A stretch of DNA of 64,000 bases from a virus. The stretch is from IMG/VR virus record IMGVR_UViG_3300023184_000025, positions 62,001-126,000 of that record; one strand, 5' to 3'. Each line of letters starts with the position of its first letter. Within the stretch, counting starts at the first letter, position 1. This document shows, piece after piece, positions 22,957-31,023 of this stretch. A program made the translations under genes and the position numbers. The notes beneath the pieces are model-generated. The model was given only the letters and a program-made list of their open reading frames with translations. It had not been told where the DNA came from and did not search any database.

Positions 22957-24230
22957 TCAACAGCCTTTAAAGATTGCCAACGAAATGCGCCAATACATAC
23001 CCAGGCAAACGGAGTGTTGGGTTTTGGATCACTGTTAAACACAATGTCTCCGCGTGAGCCACTATATCCAGGAACTGTTGGTTCAAATGCAATACGATGT
23101 TTGTCAATTCTAATTTTTTTGACAGTGGTCTGACCTTCGGCATCTATATCAATGCTGGCCTGTCTATTAACACCGATCGACAATCCTTGTTTCCGACCTG
23201 TTCCAAAATATGCTTGATCTTTAGAAATTTTGCCCGACAACAACGATACTTCTTCGTCCCACACACTCAGAGCCATCTCTGGTTGATTGGTATTGATACC
23301 CACACGTTTATTGATAACCGCTAGAGTATCAAAGATTTTGGCCTGGCCCAAAACAGCAAGTTCTCTAAGAGTGCCAACTTTTTGTAAATTTGATTCAACA
23401 ATTGTTGGATTAATACTGTCATTTGCAATAAGTGGTTTTCCGTTTAGTGTAACTTCACTGAAGTCAATTCCCCCAGCCTTGGCAATATCCAATACTTGAT
23501 TAACTAAATGATTTTTCCATTCATCGTTGGATAGTTCTAGTGTGAGTGACGCAATTTTTGTAGCAAGTTCATTCCACGAATTGTTATCGGTGTTGATTTG
23601 TCCTTTTACAACAAGATTTTGTACTGTTAATGTGTCATCAACAATGGCATTTTTAGAAATAAGATTATTTTCTACTATCACAGTATCGTCAGTGACAATT
23701 AATTCTAATTTGGTTGATTGATCAATAATGCCTGAAGTTTTAAAATTGGTAATTAGTCGATCTTGCCAACGAGTAATACCGTTGTCAATTTCATTAACTA
23801 ACATTTTGTTTAGATCTATTCCGCTGATCTTTTGCAAAAGTTTTAGTGACATTTGCTTGTGAATAGTATTTTCAATTTTGTTTAACCAAGTAGAATCAAC
23901 TACTAGATTATCAATTGTAGACTCAACAAAAGTCTGCACAGAATTATCAACTGCCATTGATATTTTACTAGCATCTATGTATGAATCTAATCCAGGCACA
24001 TGCCCTTGTTCAAATAATTTAGTAACACTATTTTGTACAGTGGATACCAAATCAGGAACTGTTGATATATTGCTAAATTTTGCAGTAATCCTATCTTGTA
24101 CATGTTTTGTAATTTGTTCTTCAATGGCATTGAGCCATTTGCCGTTGCTCATGACGGCAGCAACTTGTTCAGCAACTGCTTTTGCTATTTGTTGTTCTAC
24201 TAACTCTGTTACCGATTTGGTGTCAAGCAT
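22953..24230 (-). CDS. Tail-fibre-like virion structural protein
   Basis: A 425-residue protein. Residues 1-200 are helical with repeated motifs of the form WLNxIE (as in GKWLNAIEEQITKHVQ). The C-terminal half holds RVGINTNQPEMALSVWDEE, then a beta region to SGSRGDIVFN. This is the usual fibre tip motif of T4-like phages (VGINTxxP...LxVxDE). It probably forms a trimeric shaft. Overlaps its neighbours by 4 and 8 bases. It sits between two amidinotransferases, away from other tail genes. Confidence 0.7.
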   Translation of the reverse strand: MLDTKSVTELVEQQIAKAVAEQVAAVMSNGKWLNAIEEQITKHVQDRITAKFSNISTVPDLVSTVQNSVTKLFEQGHVPGLDSYIDASKISMAVDNSVQTFVESTIDNLVVDSTWLNKIENTIHKQMSLKLLQKISGIDLNKMLVNEIDNGITRWQDRLITNFKTSGIIDQSTKLELIVTDDTVIVENNLISKNAIVDDTLTVQNLVVKGQINTDNNSWNELATKIASLTLELSNDEWKNHLVNQVLDIAKAGGIDFSEVTLNGKPLIANDSINPTIVESNLQKVGTLRELAVLGQAKIFDTLAVINKRVGINTNQPEMALSVWDEEVSLLSGKISKDQAYFGTGRKQGLSIGVNRQASIDIDAEGQTTVKKIRIDKHRIAFEPTVPGYSGSRGDIVFNSDPKPNTPFAWVCIGAFRWQSLKAVE

Positions 24231-25140
24231 GTTCTCTCCATAAATCTAATGTCGTACAGTGAAAACCGCCGCCTAATGTTCTACTATGTCGTAATTCCAA
24301 CGGAACTACTGTAAAACCTCGTTGCTCTAGTATGCGTATCAACTCTGTTTGCTTTTGGTCAACAATCACTGTTGTTGGGTCAACCACTAACATATTTAAG
24401 GCAATCCACTTGCTAGCATACGGGTAATTATAGAAGTCTTGCTCAATAACTTCATCTATATAAATTTTATCCCATTTTTCAAAAATTTTAGGGCAATTTG
24501 ATGAATTAACCCTGCTACCATTCAACAATACAAGGCCTTCGCGCAATGCGGTAATTGTAGAGTCAATATGCACACCACTATAAAAATTACAAATTTCAAT
24601 CTCCACATCCGGGAACTGTTGTTGTAGCCAATCATATGCGGCACGATTGCCTGATGGTGACTCTAAAAATAGCATCTTATCGTTTAGACGCAGTAGATTG
24701 GCCGCATCCAAAATCATACCTTCATTCCTGGGCATGTGTAGATAATTTGGTGACAAGTCAACAATGTTGTGATAGCATTGTAATTCCATGTTTCGACATG
24801 GATACATCATGGCAGTATCTACAATGGTGTCTTTATAAACTAGCAATCTGTCACGTGGGCAATAGTTGTACATTCCATCATGTGTTTGAAAGTTAAGTGG
24901 TTCCGGACGCACAACTTCTACACCTAGGCTGATCAGGGTTGTTGCCAACTTATCCAGATCTTCATTGGCTTCGTCAATGATCCTTTGAGGCACAGGACCA
25001 CGTGGAACAGGAGTTTTTTTCCAGGAAGTTTTGTTACTTTCCAATTTAAACACAGGATCGTTCACAGGCCAGTTTGCATCTGTGGCAGATCCAACTACAC
25101 AAGTTTTAAGTTTATCCCATTCGTTTTGGCTATAAATCAT
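24223..25140 (-). CDS. Amidinotransferase family protein, third paralogue
   Basis: A 305-residue protein. The nucleophile is Cys295 in GGGFHCTTLDLW, the classic glycine amidinotransferase signature; SGVHIDST carries the active-site His and YCPRDRLL the Asp. It is shorter and only distantly related to the pair at 18894/20028. Its start overlaps an Fe(II)/2OG oxygenase gene (4 bases), so the two probably form one pathway. It would transfer an amidino group from arginine to an amine. Acceptor unknown. Confidence 0.88.
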   Translation of the reverse strand: MIYSQNEWDKLKTCVVGSATDANWPVNDPVFKLESNKTSWKKTPVPRGPVPQRIIDEANEDLDKLATTLISLGVEVVRPEPLNFQTHDGMYNYCPRDRLLVYKDTIVDTAMMYPCRNMELQCYHNIVDLSPNYLHMPRNEGMILDAANLLRLNDKMLFLESPSGNRAAYDWLQQQFPDVEIEICNFYSGVHIDSTITALREGLVLLNGSRVNSSNCPKIFEKWDKIYIDEVIEQDFYNYPYASKWIALNMLVVDPTTVIVDQKQTELIRILEQRGFTVVPLELRHSRTLGGGFHCTTLDLWREHA

Positions 25141-25655
25141 AGATGTCCAGTAATTTGAAGAGTGTACCTTGGTTCAAGTCCAATGTTAGCTGCCATATGT
25201 GGAGTATCGTATGACCATTCAACCACGGTGCCGGCTTGCCAATTAACAACAGGTTCTCCTAACACTTCAAGATAATGTCCTGACTTCCAGTCTTCTACCA
25301 GAACAATAGCTCGTCTTATTTTGTGCTCTTGACCTTTTAATTTAAAAATATCAACATACCTAACATAAAGATCACTATGGGCTGGCATCACTGTTCCAGT
25401 ATGCATTCTGTAATAAGCAGTACCAATATCTTTCCATCCCCGAGATTCAAACAAATTAATAAATTTTTGATTCCACGATGGTAATTGATGTCTCATGTCA
25501 CAAAGGTCACCAGTAATTTTGCTCTGATATCCTTGATTGATCCAATGGTTAACACTTATTGGATCGTTAAACGGTTCATTGATGTAGTCAAGATGTTTGT
25601 ATTCATTATCCCAGAATACATCAATGTTGTACTTACGACTGTCGTGTGTTGCCAT
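25137..25655 (-). CDS. Fe(II)/2-oxoglutarate oxygenase-like protein
   Basis: A 172-residue double-stranded beta-helix protein. Metal ligands fit His93 and Asp95 in PAHSDLY and His153 in TPHMAANI. Arg163 (EPRYTLQ) would bind 2-oxoglutarate. The pattern recalls the aspartyl/asparaginyl hydroxylase family. It lies between a nucleotide-sugar dehydrogenase (23-base overlap) and an amidinotransferase, so it may hydroxylate a small molecule in the same route (inference). Confidence 0.75.
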   Translation of the reverse strand: MATHDSRKYNIDVFWDNEYKHLDYINEPFNDPISVNHWINQGYQSKITGDLCDMRHQLPSWNQKFINLFESRGWKDIGTAYYRMHTGTVMPAHSDLYVRYVDIFKLKGQEHKIRRAIVLVEDWKSGHYLEVLGEPVVNWQAGTVVEWSYDTPHMAANIGLEPRYTLQITGHL

Positions 25656-26871
25656 AGTGGATAATTTTGTAACCTGTCATATCAACCATTTTGCGCCATG
25701 GATCTACAATGATACTGCCAGCTTCAATAGGAGTATAGAATGTATCGTCTCGTACATCTCCAGTGTATCCATAGGTAATTTGTCGATTGTGTGCCATTAA
25801 TAATACCACAGGGCCTTTGACAGATGCAATTACATCGTTGTTGTCATCTGCCAATGGATCTAAATATTTAACGGTGCGGCCTGCTTCTTTAATGTAGTGC
25901 CCAATTAAAGTGCTGTAGCTACCAATACAATAAGGAACATCAGGCTTGTATGCTTTGCCATGAATGATAATTGGTAAATTTTTCTTTTCAGCAATATCAA
26001 CAAGAAATAGTGCTAGATTTTTTGCTTGAACTTCTCGAGCATGCATGATTGTATCAAACAAGTCATATCCAATGTCATACTCTTCAGCCAGCCAGCGCAA
26101 GGCAATGTTGTCACGTGGGTGGCATGCTCCTGCATCGCCCATGCCAGCTGTCATGTACTTGGGTCCCATAATACGCATGTTTGACTGTGCCAGTGCGTCA
26201 GTGACAACGTCAACGTTGATGTTACCAATCTTTAGTGCAAAGTCTTGAATCATGTTGACCAGTCCTACCTTGGCACTGATGAATGTATTATAGAAGATTT
26301 TGATGGCTTCGCATTCGTCCCAGGTGCCAGTCACATAACGTGGATTGTTTTTCATCAATGGACGATAGATATCTATTAGATCTCGCATTTCGCTGGCATC
26401 GCCTGTTTCTGTACCAATCATGACCATTTCAGGATTGGCCATGTCCCATTTTACGCTTCCCATGGCAATCAAATAAGGGTTGTATAAAAACTGATGTTTG
26501 TTATCTAACAACGTGGCAAAATGTCTACGTGTAGTTCCTGGAAGTACTGTAGAAATCAACACTACTCGTTTTGGTGTGGTGGCAAATTTGTTTACTTTAA
26601 CCAGGGCATCCTTAACTGCGTCGTGTCCAAAATCTTTTGGCTCCATATGACTAGATGGTACACTTCCGTCATACCCTTCGGTATGCGGTGTTGGTACAGC
26701 AATGAAAATCCAGTCACTCTTGTTGACTACCTCTTCGATGTCACAAACTTTAACCGACTCGCTTTCTCGTGGGTAAATATCATAACCACGTACAGTATAT
26801 TTTTCAGCGAAGACTTCTGCGCAATCCAAACCTAGCTTACCTAGGCCAATAAACCCAATATTATTTGACAT
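25633..26871 (-). CDS. UDP-glucose/GDP-mannose 6-dehydrogenase family
   Basis: A 412-residue protein. The N-terminus IGFIGLGKLGLDCAEVFAE is a Rossmann NAD site. The central segment GMGDAGACHPRDN matches the catalytic Cys region (usually GGSCFPKD). A C-terminal UDP-binding domain with IHGKAYKPDV follows. The enzyme oxidises a nucleotide sugar to a uronic acid, used for surface polysaccharide. Its start codon overlaps a divergent glycosyltransferase-like gene. Confidence 0.88.
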   Translation of the reverse strand: MSNNIGFIGLGKLGLDCAEVFAEKYTVRGYDIYPRESESVKVCDIEEVVNKSDWIFIAVPTPHTEGYDGSVPSSHMEPKDFGHDAVKDALVKVNKFATTPKRVVLISTVLPGTTRRHFATLLDNKHQFLYNPYLIAMGSVKWDMANPEMVMIGTETGDASEMRDLIDIYRPLMKNNPRYVTGTWDECEAIKIFYNTFISAKVGLVNMIQDFALKIGNINVDVVTDALAQSNMRIMGPKYMTAGMGDAGACHPRDNIALRWLAEEYDIGYDLFDTIMHAREVQAKNLALFLVDIAEKKNLPIIIHGKAYKPDVPYCIGSYSTLIGHYIKEAGRTVKYLDPLADDNNDVIASVKGPVVLLMAHNRQITYGYTGDVRDDTFYTPIEAGSIIVDPWRKMVDMTGYKIIHYGNTRQS

Positions 26872-26890
26872 GTTAATTCCTATTGATAAA

Positions 26891-28174
26891 ATGTATCACT
26901 ACCTCGAAAGTTGTGTTGATTGTGATGTATTAATTTATCACTTTTATCCACACGGTAGTAAAGAAATTGAAGACCTTTCACAGTTTTCTAGTAAAGATCG
27001 TTCTTGGTTTGAATGGAACACCAGTTTGCTTATGGTCATGCACGATCAGGAACCTTTGAATTTTGACTATTACGATGAGGATAATTTAACAAACAGTATG
27101 TTACCTTGGTTTGATAAACACGACAAGTTAACTGCAAAAACCATGGAATTGGTGCCCGAAACTAAAGATATTTTAAGTAGACAAAACTTAAACTTTGTCT
27201 GTTACGGTCGTTCAATCTATGATAAAACGCTAATTTGTCACAGTGAGCAAAGATCTGAAAATTTAAAAAAGTACCAAGAAAATAACATGGTAGGGGTTTA
27301 TTGGTGGAGTCATGCAATTATTTCTAGAGACTGGTATCGTTATGCCGAACTTGATCCGTTGTTGATTTATACAAACTCATTTAACAAAGACTTTAACATT
27401 TACAATCGAGCATGGTCTGGTTCTAGAGAATATCGTGTAAAATTTACAGACCTGCTTGTTGAAAACAATTTGATTAATAACTCAAACATTAAATTTTCTA
27501 CTACCTGTGATCAACAACATTATCAACAATATCTTTATAAAAATCCAAAATTTATACCTAACAATGATTTATCAATGTTGCCTGAACCAACAGCGTCATC
27601 GACTTATAGTGCAGATTATTCTGCGGACGACTACAAAGAATGTTGGTTTGATGTTGTGCTTGAAACACTATTTGATGATCAACGGTTGCATATCACAGAA
27701 AAAACCCTACGACCAATTGCCTGTGGCAAACCATTTATTTTGACAGCCACACACGGAAGCCTTGAGTATCTTCATAGTTATGGTTTTAAAACATTCGGGG
27801 ATTACATCAACGAAAGCTATGATTCGATCTCAGATCCGTATCAACGATTAGAAGCAATAATTCAGTTAATGACAAAAATATCAATGCTATCACCAAATGA
27901 AAAAGAAGAACTTAATAAAAAATTTCTTCCTATAATCAAATACAATCAGCAAAGATTCTTTAGTAAAGAATTTAGTGACCGGGTAATCAACGAATTTAAA
28001 ACAAATTATAAATTGGCCAGAGACATTGCTAATCAGCATTGCACTGGACAAGCTTGGAAATTTGTTAACAAACTTAACTGTACCAATCCTGAAATAAAAG
28101 AAAATCTGTTTAGCGAGAATCCCAAAAAATCCAAAGCTGATATTATTAAGTTTTTTAAACTAATTAAAAGCTAA
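26891..28174 (+). CDS. Glycosyltransferase-like protein
   Basis: A 427-residue protein starting MYHYLESC; another ATG at 26870 overlaps the divergent gene's start and is less likely. The C-terminal half holds ITEKTLRPIACGKPFIL and GFKTFGDYINESYD, which match a nucleotide-sugar-binding region also seen in the phage gene at 58783. The N-terminal half is aromatic and unclassified. This suggests a GT-B type transferase for phage or host surface glycans. It ends with an 11-base convergent overlap. Confidence 0.65.
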   Translation: MYHYLESCVDCDVLIYHFYPHGSKEIEDLSQFSSKDRSWFEWNTSLLMVMHDQEPLNFDYYDEDNLTNSMLPWFDKHDKLTAKTMELVPETKDILSRQNLNFVCYGRSIYDKTLICHSEQRSENLKKYQENNMVGVYWWSHAIISRDWYRYAELDPLLIYTNSFNKDFNIYNRAWSGSREYRVKFTDLLVENNLINNSNIKFSTTCDQQHYQQYLYKNPKFIPNNDLSMLPEPTASSTYSADYSADDYKECWFDVVLETLFDDQRLHITEKTLRPIACGKPFILTATHGSLEYLHSYGFKTFGDYINESYDSISDPYQRLEAIIQLMTKISMLSPNEKEELNKKFLPIIKYNQQRFFSKEFSDRVINEFKTNYKLARDIANQHCTGQAWKFVNKLNCTNPEIKENLFSENPKKSKADIIKFFKLIKS

Positions 28175-28529
28175 TCTTTTTTTCAATTACTCCGGCCCAA
28201 TGTTCTCCCGGATCTGCTTGTTTGTATTCTTTAATGCGTATAGCAACATCGTCATAAAAACTGTTGAGTTCACCTCGCCATTTGCCCATTAAATGCTCAA
28301 GTGCATCTTCGCAGTACTTCCAATTTTTAAGACGATAGTTTTTCATCATGTTATTGTGCAATTCTCTAAAACGATCCAGAGTCACAAACTCTTCAAGACC
28401 CACCTTTTCAACCAGGCAATATGCAGTTACTGGGGTAGCAGACCCTGAAAACAATAATGTATCTAATTCAAGTATTGTGTATTTTTGATCAATTTCTTTG
28501 ACGTTTTCTTCACCTAAAATTATGTTCAT
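28164..28529 (-). CDS. Conserved phage protein of unknown function
   Basis: A 121-residue protein beginning MNIILGEENVKEIDQKYTIL. The middle (FRELHNNMMKNYRLKNWKYC) is helical and basic, then FYDDVAIRIKEYK. I recall the type from T4-like marine phages but know no function. Converges with the glycosyltransferase-like gene. Confidence 0.6.
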   Translation of the reverse strand: MNIILGEENVKEIDQKYTILELDTLLFSGSATPVTAYCLVEKVGLEEFVTLDRFRELHNNMMKNYRLKNWKYCEDALEHLMGKWRGELNSFYDDVAIRIKEYKQADPGEHWAGVIEKKISF

Positions 28530-28543
28530 GGTCTAAATCCTTT

Positions 28544-28549
28544 TAAATA
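28544..28549 (+). promoter_or_regulatory. Candidate T4-like late promoter
   Basis: TAAATA followed by 6 bases and the ATG at 28556; no ribosome site. Confidence 0.4.
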
Positions 28550-28555
28550 TGTATC

Positions 28556-29344
28556 ATGCAATTTTCATTTGATCTTATTTCAGACCTTCATTTAGAAACG
28601 TGGCCCGAGTTTAATTGGGAAGGCCAAGCCACCAGCCAATTCTGTATTGTTGCTGGGGATGTTTCAAAAAGTCACCAACTCCTTTCACAGTCCCTCAGTC
28701 ACCTTAGTGACTGTTACCAAGGTGTTTTTTATATCGACGGCAACGACGAGCATAAACAAAATCTCAATCAAATTGGGGGCAATTACAAAGAAATTCAAGG
28801 TATCCTTGATGAGTTTCCAAATGTCATTTATCTTCAAGACAACGCTGTGGTAGTCAATGGTGTAGCAATCATTGCAACCAATGGTTGGTGGACCTGGGAC
28901 TTTGATGCTGATCTTGATCCGGTCGAAAGCAAACAAGCATTTAGAGATAAGTTCAACTGTGAATCCTGGGTTCCTGAGGTTATTGAAAGTATTGCATTTA
29001 ATGATGTTGATTATCTGTCTTCGTCAGTTAAACGGCTACAAACTCATAGCGATGTTAAAAAAATTATTGTTGTCACACATACAGTACCGTCTAGAGATTT
29101 AATTAGTCACGACGTTGAACTAATAGGAACACATAGATACAATACCATGGGTAATAGTTTTATTCAACAAATACTACACGAAGATTCAGAAAATAAGATT
29201 AGTCATTGGTGCTTTGGGCATTATCATGGCAGCGTTGATCGAGTAATTGACGGAATACGATATGTTAACAACTGTAAAGGAAGAGGTGATACACAATGGA
29301 AGAAGTCAGTTTATCATCCTTTACGAATTGAAGTTGATTTTTAA
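28556..29344 (+). CDS. Calcineurin-like metallophosphoesterase
   Basis: A 262-residue phosphoesterase: DLHLE near residue 10, AGDVS, GNDEH, VVTHTVP and GHYHGSVD. The usual GNHE has become GND-EH, so one metal or substrate contact may be altered. It could act on nucleotides or phosphoproteins. It starts 6 bases after a TAAATA box and converges with clpS by 4 bases. Confidence 0.8.
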   Translation: MQFSFDLISDLHLETWPEFNWEGQATSQFCIVAGDVSKSHQLLSQSLSHLSDCYQGVFYIDGNDEHKQNLNQIGGNYKEIQGILDEFPNVIYLQDNAVVVNGVAIIATNGWWTWDFDADLDPVESKQAFRDKFNCESWVPEVIESIAFNDVDYLSSSVKRLQTHSDVKKIIVVTHTVPSRDLISHDVELIGTHRYNTMGNSFIQQILHEDSENKISHWCFGHYHGSVDRVIDGIRYVNNCKGRGDTQWKKSVYHPLRIEVDF

Positions 29345-29643
29345 GCAATCTCGGGTTCTAATTTAATCTGCAGTGGGTACCCTTCGGTTCTGGCACTAAC
29401 AGTAATTTCAATTCCCTTTTGCTCGGCAATTTCATACGGCAAAACTGCAACACAGGCAGATCCTGCATCGTGAATATCTGTTGTAATTTTTTCAGCGGTA
29501 ACTGTGGTATATTCAAAATATTGAATTAAACTTCCAATTACAAATTCCATAGATGTTTGATTGTCGTTGATATAGATAACCTTAAACATTGGAGGCTCTG
29601 CCAATCTTACGTTTGGTTTAATTCTATTTTTGGTGTCGGCCAT
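29341..29643 (-). CDS. clpS: ClpS, N-degron adaptor protein
   Basis: A 100-residue protein (start MADTKNRIKP; a longer reading from 29679 adds a tail through the palindrome). PPMFKVIYINDNQTSMEF is the ClpS core. Asn26 and Asp27 are pocket residues, Met32 is the specificity gate and His58 (IHDAG) contacts the alpha-amino group, so N-degron binding should be kept. EIAEQKG and the C-terminal PLQIKLEPE are typical. ClpS normally feeds ClpA, but no ClpA is seen here; only ClpX and ClpP. It sits between hsp20 and a phosphoesterase. Confidence 0.9.
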   Translation of the reverse strand: MADTKNRIKPNVRLAEPPMFKVIYINDNQTSMEFVIGSLIQYFEYTTVTAEKITTDIHDAGSACVAVLPYEIAEQKGIEITVSARTEGYPLQIKLEPEIA

Positions 29644-29664
29644 TGTTATTATCTTCCTTTGCGG

Positions 29665-29695
29665 ATACTTGTAGGGCACCGTGCCCTACAAGTAT
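29665..29695 (-). other. Perfect 31-base inverted repeat between hsp20 and clpS
   Basis: Fifteen bases (ATACTTGTAGGGCAC) are followed by one base and their exact complement. It lies in the 70-base gap between hsp20's stop and the clpS start. It has no U-run, so it could be a processing or attenuation hairpin, a regulator site, or an mRNA stabiliser. Confidence 0.7.
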
Positions 29696-29713
29696 TTAAC
29701 ATTAACTATTATA

Positions 29714-30148
29714 TTATGAAGCGTAGTTAATTGCAATAGTTTTTGGCTTGGCTGAGTCAGGAATTACACGCTCTAGCTTGACAGATAAGATTCCGTCTTT
29801 GGCCACAGCATCCTTAACTTCAACATGATCACCTAGACTAAATGTGCGAATAAACTTGCGAGCACTAATGCCCTGATGACGGAAAATATATCCTTCGGGC
29901 GTTGTTTCTGTTTTTTCGCCGGTGATAATAATTTCACCGTCTTTAACAGTGATTTCAAGATCGCCTTGATTAAATCCGGCCACGGCAACCTGTACTTCGT
30001 AGGTGTTTTCACCTGTTTCTACAATGTTATATGGAGGATAATTAGTTGCGGCGTGATCGATCTGATTAACAATACGATCAAATAGTCTATCAACGCCAAT
30101 AGCGTTACGATAGAAGGGGGTGATATCAAAAGATGTGATTTTAGTCAT
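29714..30148 (-). CDS. Small heat-shock protein (Hsp20/IbpA family)
   Basis: A 144-residue protein with the alpha-crystallin domain from residue 35: YPPYNIVETGENTYEV, VAVAGFNQGDLEITV, then GEIIITGEK and ARKFIRTFSLGDHV; the C-terminal PKTIAI is an IxI-like tail. It would hold unfolded proteins in the cytoplasm. The leader carries a strong hairpin and AAAGGAG, and a TATAAATA box precedes it. Next to clpS, it belongs to a chaperone/protease set. Confidence 0.93.
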   Translation of the reverse strand: MTKITSFDITPFYRNAIGVDRLFDRIVNQIDHAATNYPPYNIVETGENTYEVQVAVAGFNQGDLEITVKDGEIIITGEKTETTPEGYIFRHQGISARKFIRTFSLGDHVEVKDAVAKDGILSVKLERVIPDSAKPKTIAINYAS

Positions 30149-30153
30149 GTCAT

Positions 30154-30206
30154 TTCTCCTTTATTAAGCAAGTTGACTATACATGTAGCCCGACCATCGG
30201 CGCTAC
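30154..30206 (-). promoter_or_regulatory. hsp20 leader: hairpin and shared ribosome-site block
   Basis: The stem at 30185-30193 and 30197-30206 (one bulge) is followed by a block at 30154-30174 (AACTTGCTTAATAAAGGAG) nearly equal to the phasin leader. It could act as an mRNA stabiliser or thermosensor; the sequence does not decide. Confidence 0.5.
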
Positions 30207-30212
30207 AAAGTA

Positions 30213-30220
30213 TATTTATA
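30213..30220 (-). promoter_or_regulatory. T4-like late promoter, perfect TATAAATA
   Basis: TATAAATA about 65 bases before the hsp20 start, with a normal leader carrying AAAGGAG. Confidence 0.5.
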
Positions 30221-30267
30221 CAGGAAATTTCTAGATAAGTCAATACTGTTTGGCGTTTTTGTCTACC

Positions 30268-30711
30268 TTAGCTGTGTAAGTTATGTTGTCGTTTGTCTTT
30301 AAGAATAGAAAGAGTCAGGCGAGCTACACAAGTCAATTTGCCAGCATCATTTTTTAAATCAATGGCCCACACATGAATAGAATTGCCTAATTGAATAGGA
30401 CAAGCTGTTGCAGTTACCCATCCTCTTTTTACTGGGGCAATATGATTGGCATTGATATCTAATCCCACGCATCGAAATCCTGATTCAATTGCATAATAGG
30501 CAGCATAAGATGCTACGGTCTCTGCCAGGACTACATTCATGCCACCGTTTATAGAACCCCAAGGTTGCATGGTTTTATGGTCAACAGGAATACGTGCAGT
30601 CACATAATTGTCACCAATGTCTGTAAATTCAATACCTACATGTTCCCCACTATTTCCTTTACTCAATGCATTGAGCAAGTCTAATGATATAGGTTTTTTC
30701 CAAATGGTCAT
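30268..30711 (-). CDS. Hotdog-fold thioesterase (PaaI/YbdB type)
   Basis: A 147-residue protein. The hotdog core has PWGSINGGMNVVLAETVAS, with Asn/Gly-Gly and Glu in the usual catalytic places, then GLDINANHIAPV. It would hydrolyse an acyl-CoA or aryl-CoA thioester in the cytoplasm. Shine-Dalgarno GGGAGAA precedes. It is an ordinary bacterial gene type and may have come from the host. Confidence 0.85.
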   Translation of the reverse strand: MTIWKKPISLDLLNALSKGNSGEHVGIEFTDIGDNYVTARIPVDHKTMQPWGSINGGMNVVLAETVASYAAYYAIESGFRCVGLDINANHIAPVKRGWVTATACPIQLGNSIHVWAIDLKNDAGKLTCVARLTLSILKDKRQHNLHS

Positions 30712-30749
30712 TAATTATTCTCCCAACATTAATTGTGGTTACTATACCT

Positions 30750-30962
30750 CTATTTGATATTCCTGACCTTGTATTCGCAGTCTGCCCAAGTAATAAAAAA
30801 CAAAGTAAAGTGCTCAGGTTGATTTAATCCAAGTCGATATTTTAAACCCTTGGCTACTTTAGTTGTATAAGGTATGTTGTGTTTTTTTGCCCAGAGATCA
30901 ACTGCATCTTCAAGGTCATCAAAATTGTCCATTGCGTTTAAAATATCAAATTCAATGTACAT
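30750..30962 (-). CDS. Hypothetical protein
   Basis: A 70-residue protein with a helical N-terminus (FDDLEDAVDLWAKKHN) and beta C-terminus. Sits between clpX and the thioesterase. No family recognised. Confidence 0.5.
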   Translation of the reverse strand: MYIEFDILNAMDNFDDLEDAVDLWAKKHNIPYTTKVAKGLKYRLGLNQPEHFTLFFITWADCEYKVRNIK

Positions 30963-31023
30963 TAATAAAGTTTTTTTTGGGAGCTCTTGACTTTATAGAA
31001 CTGCTTTCCCCAAAATATTTTCC

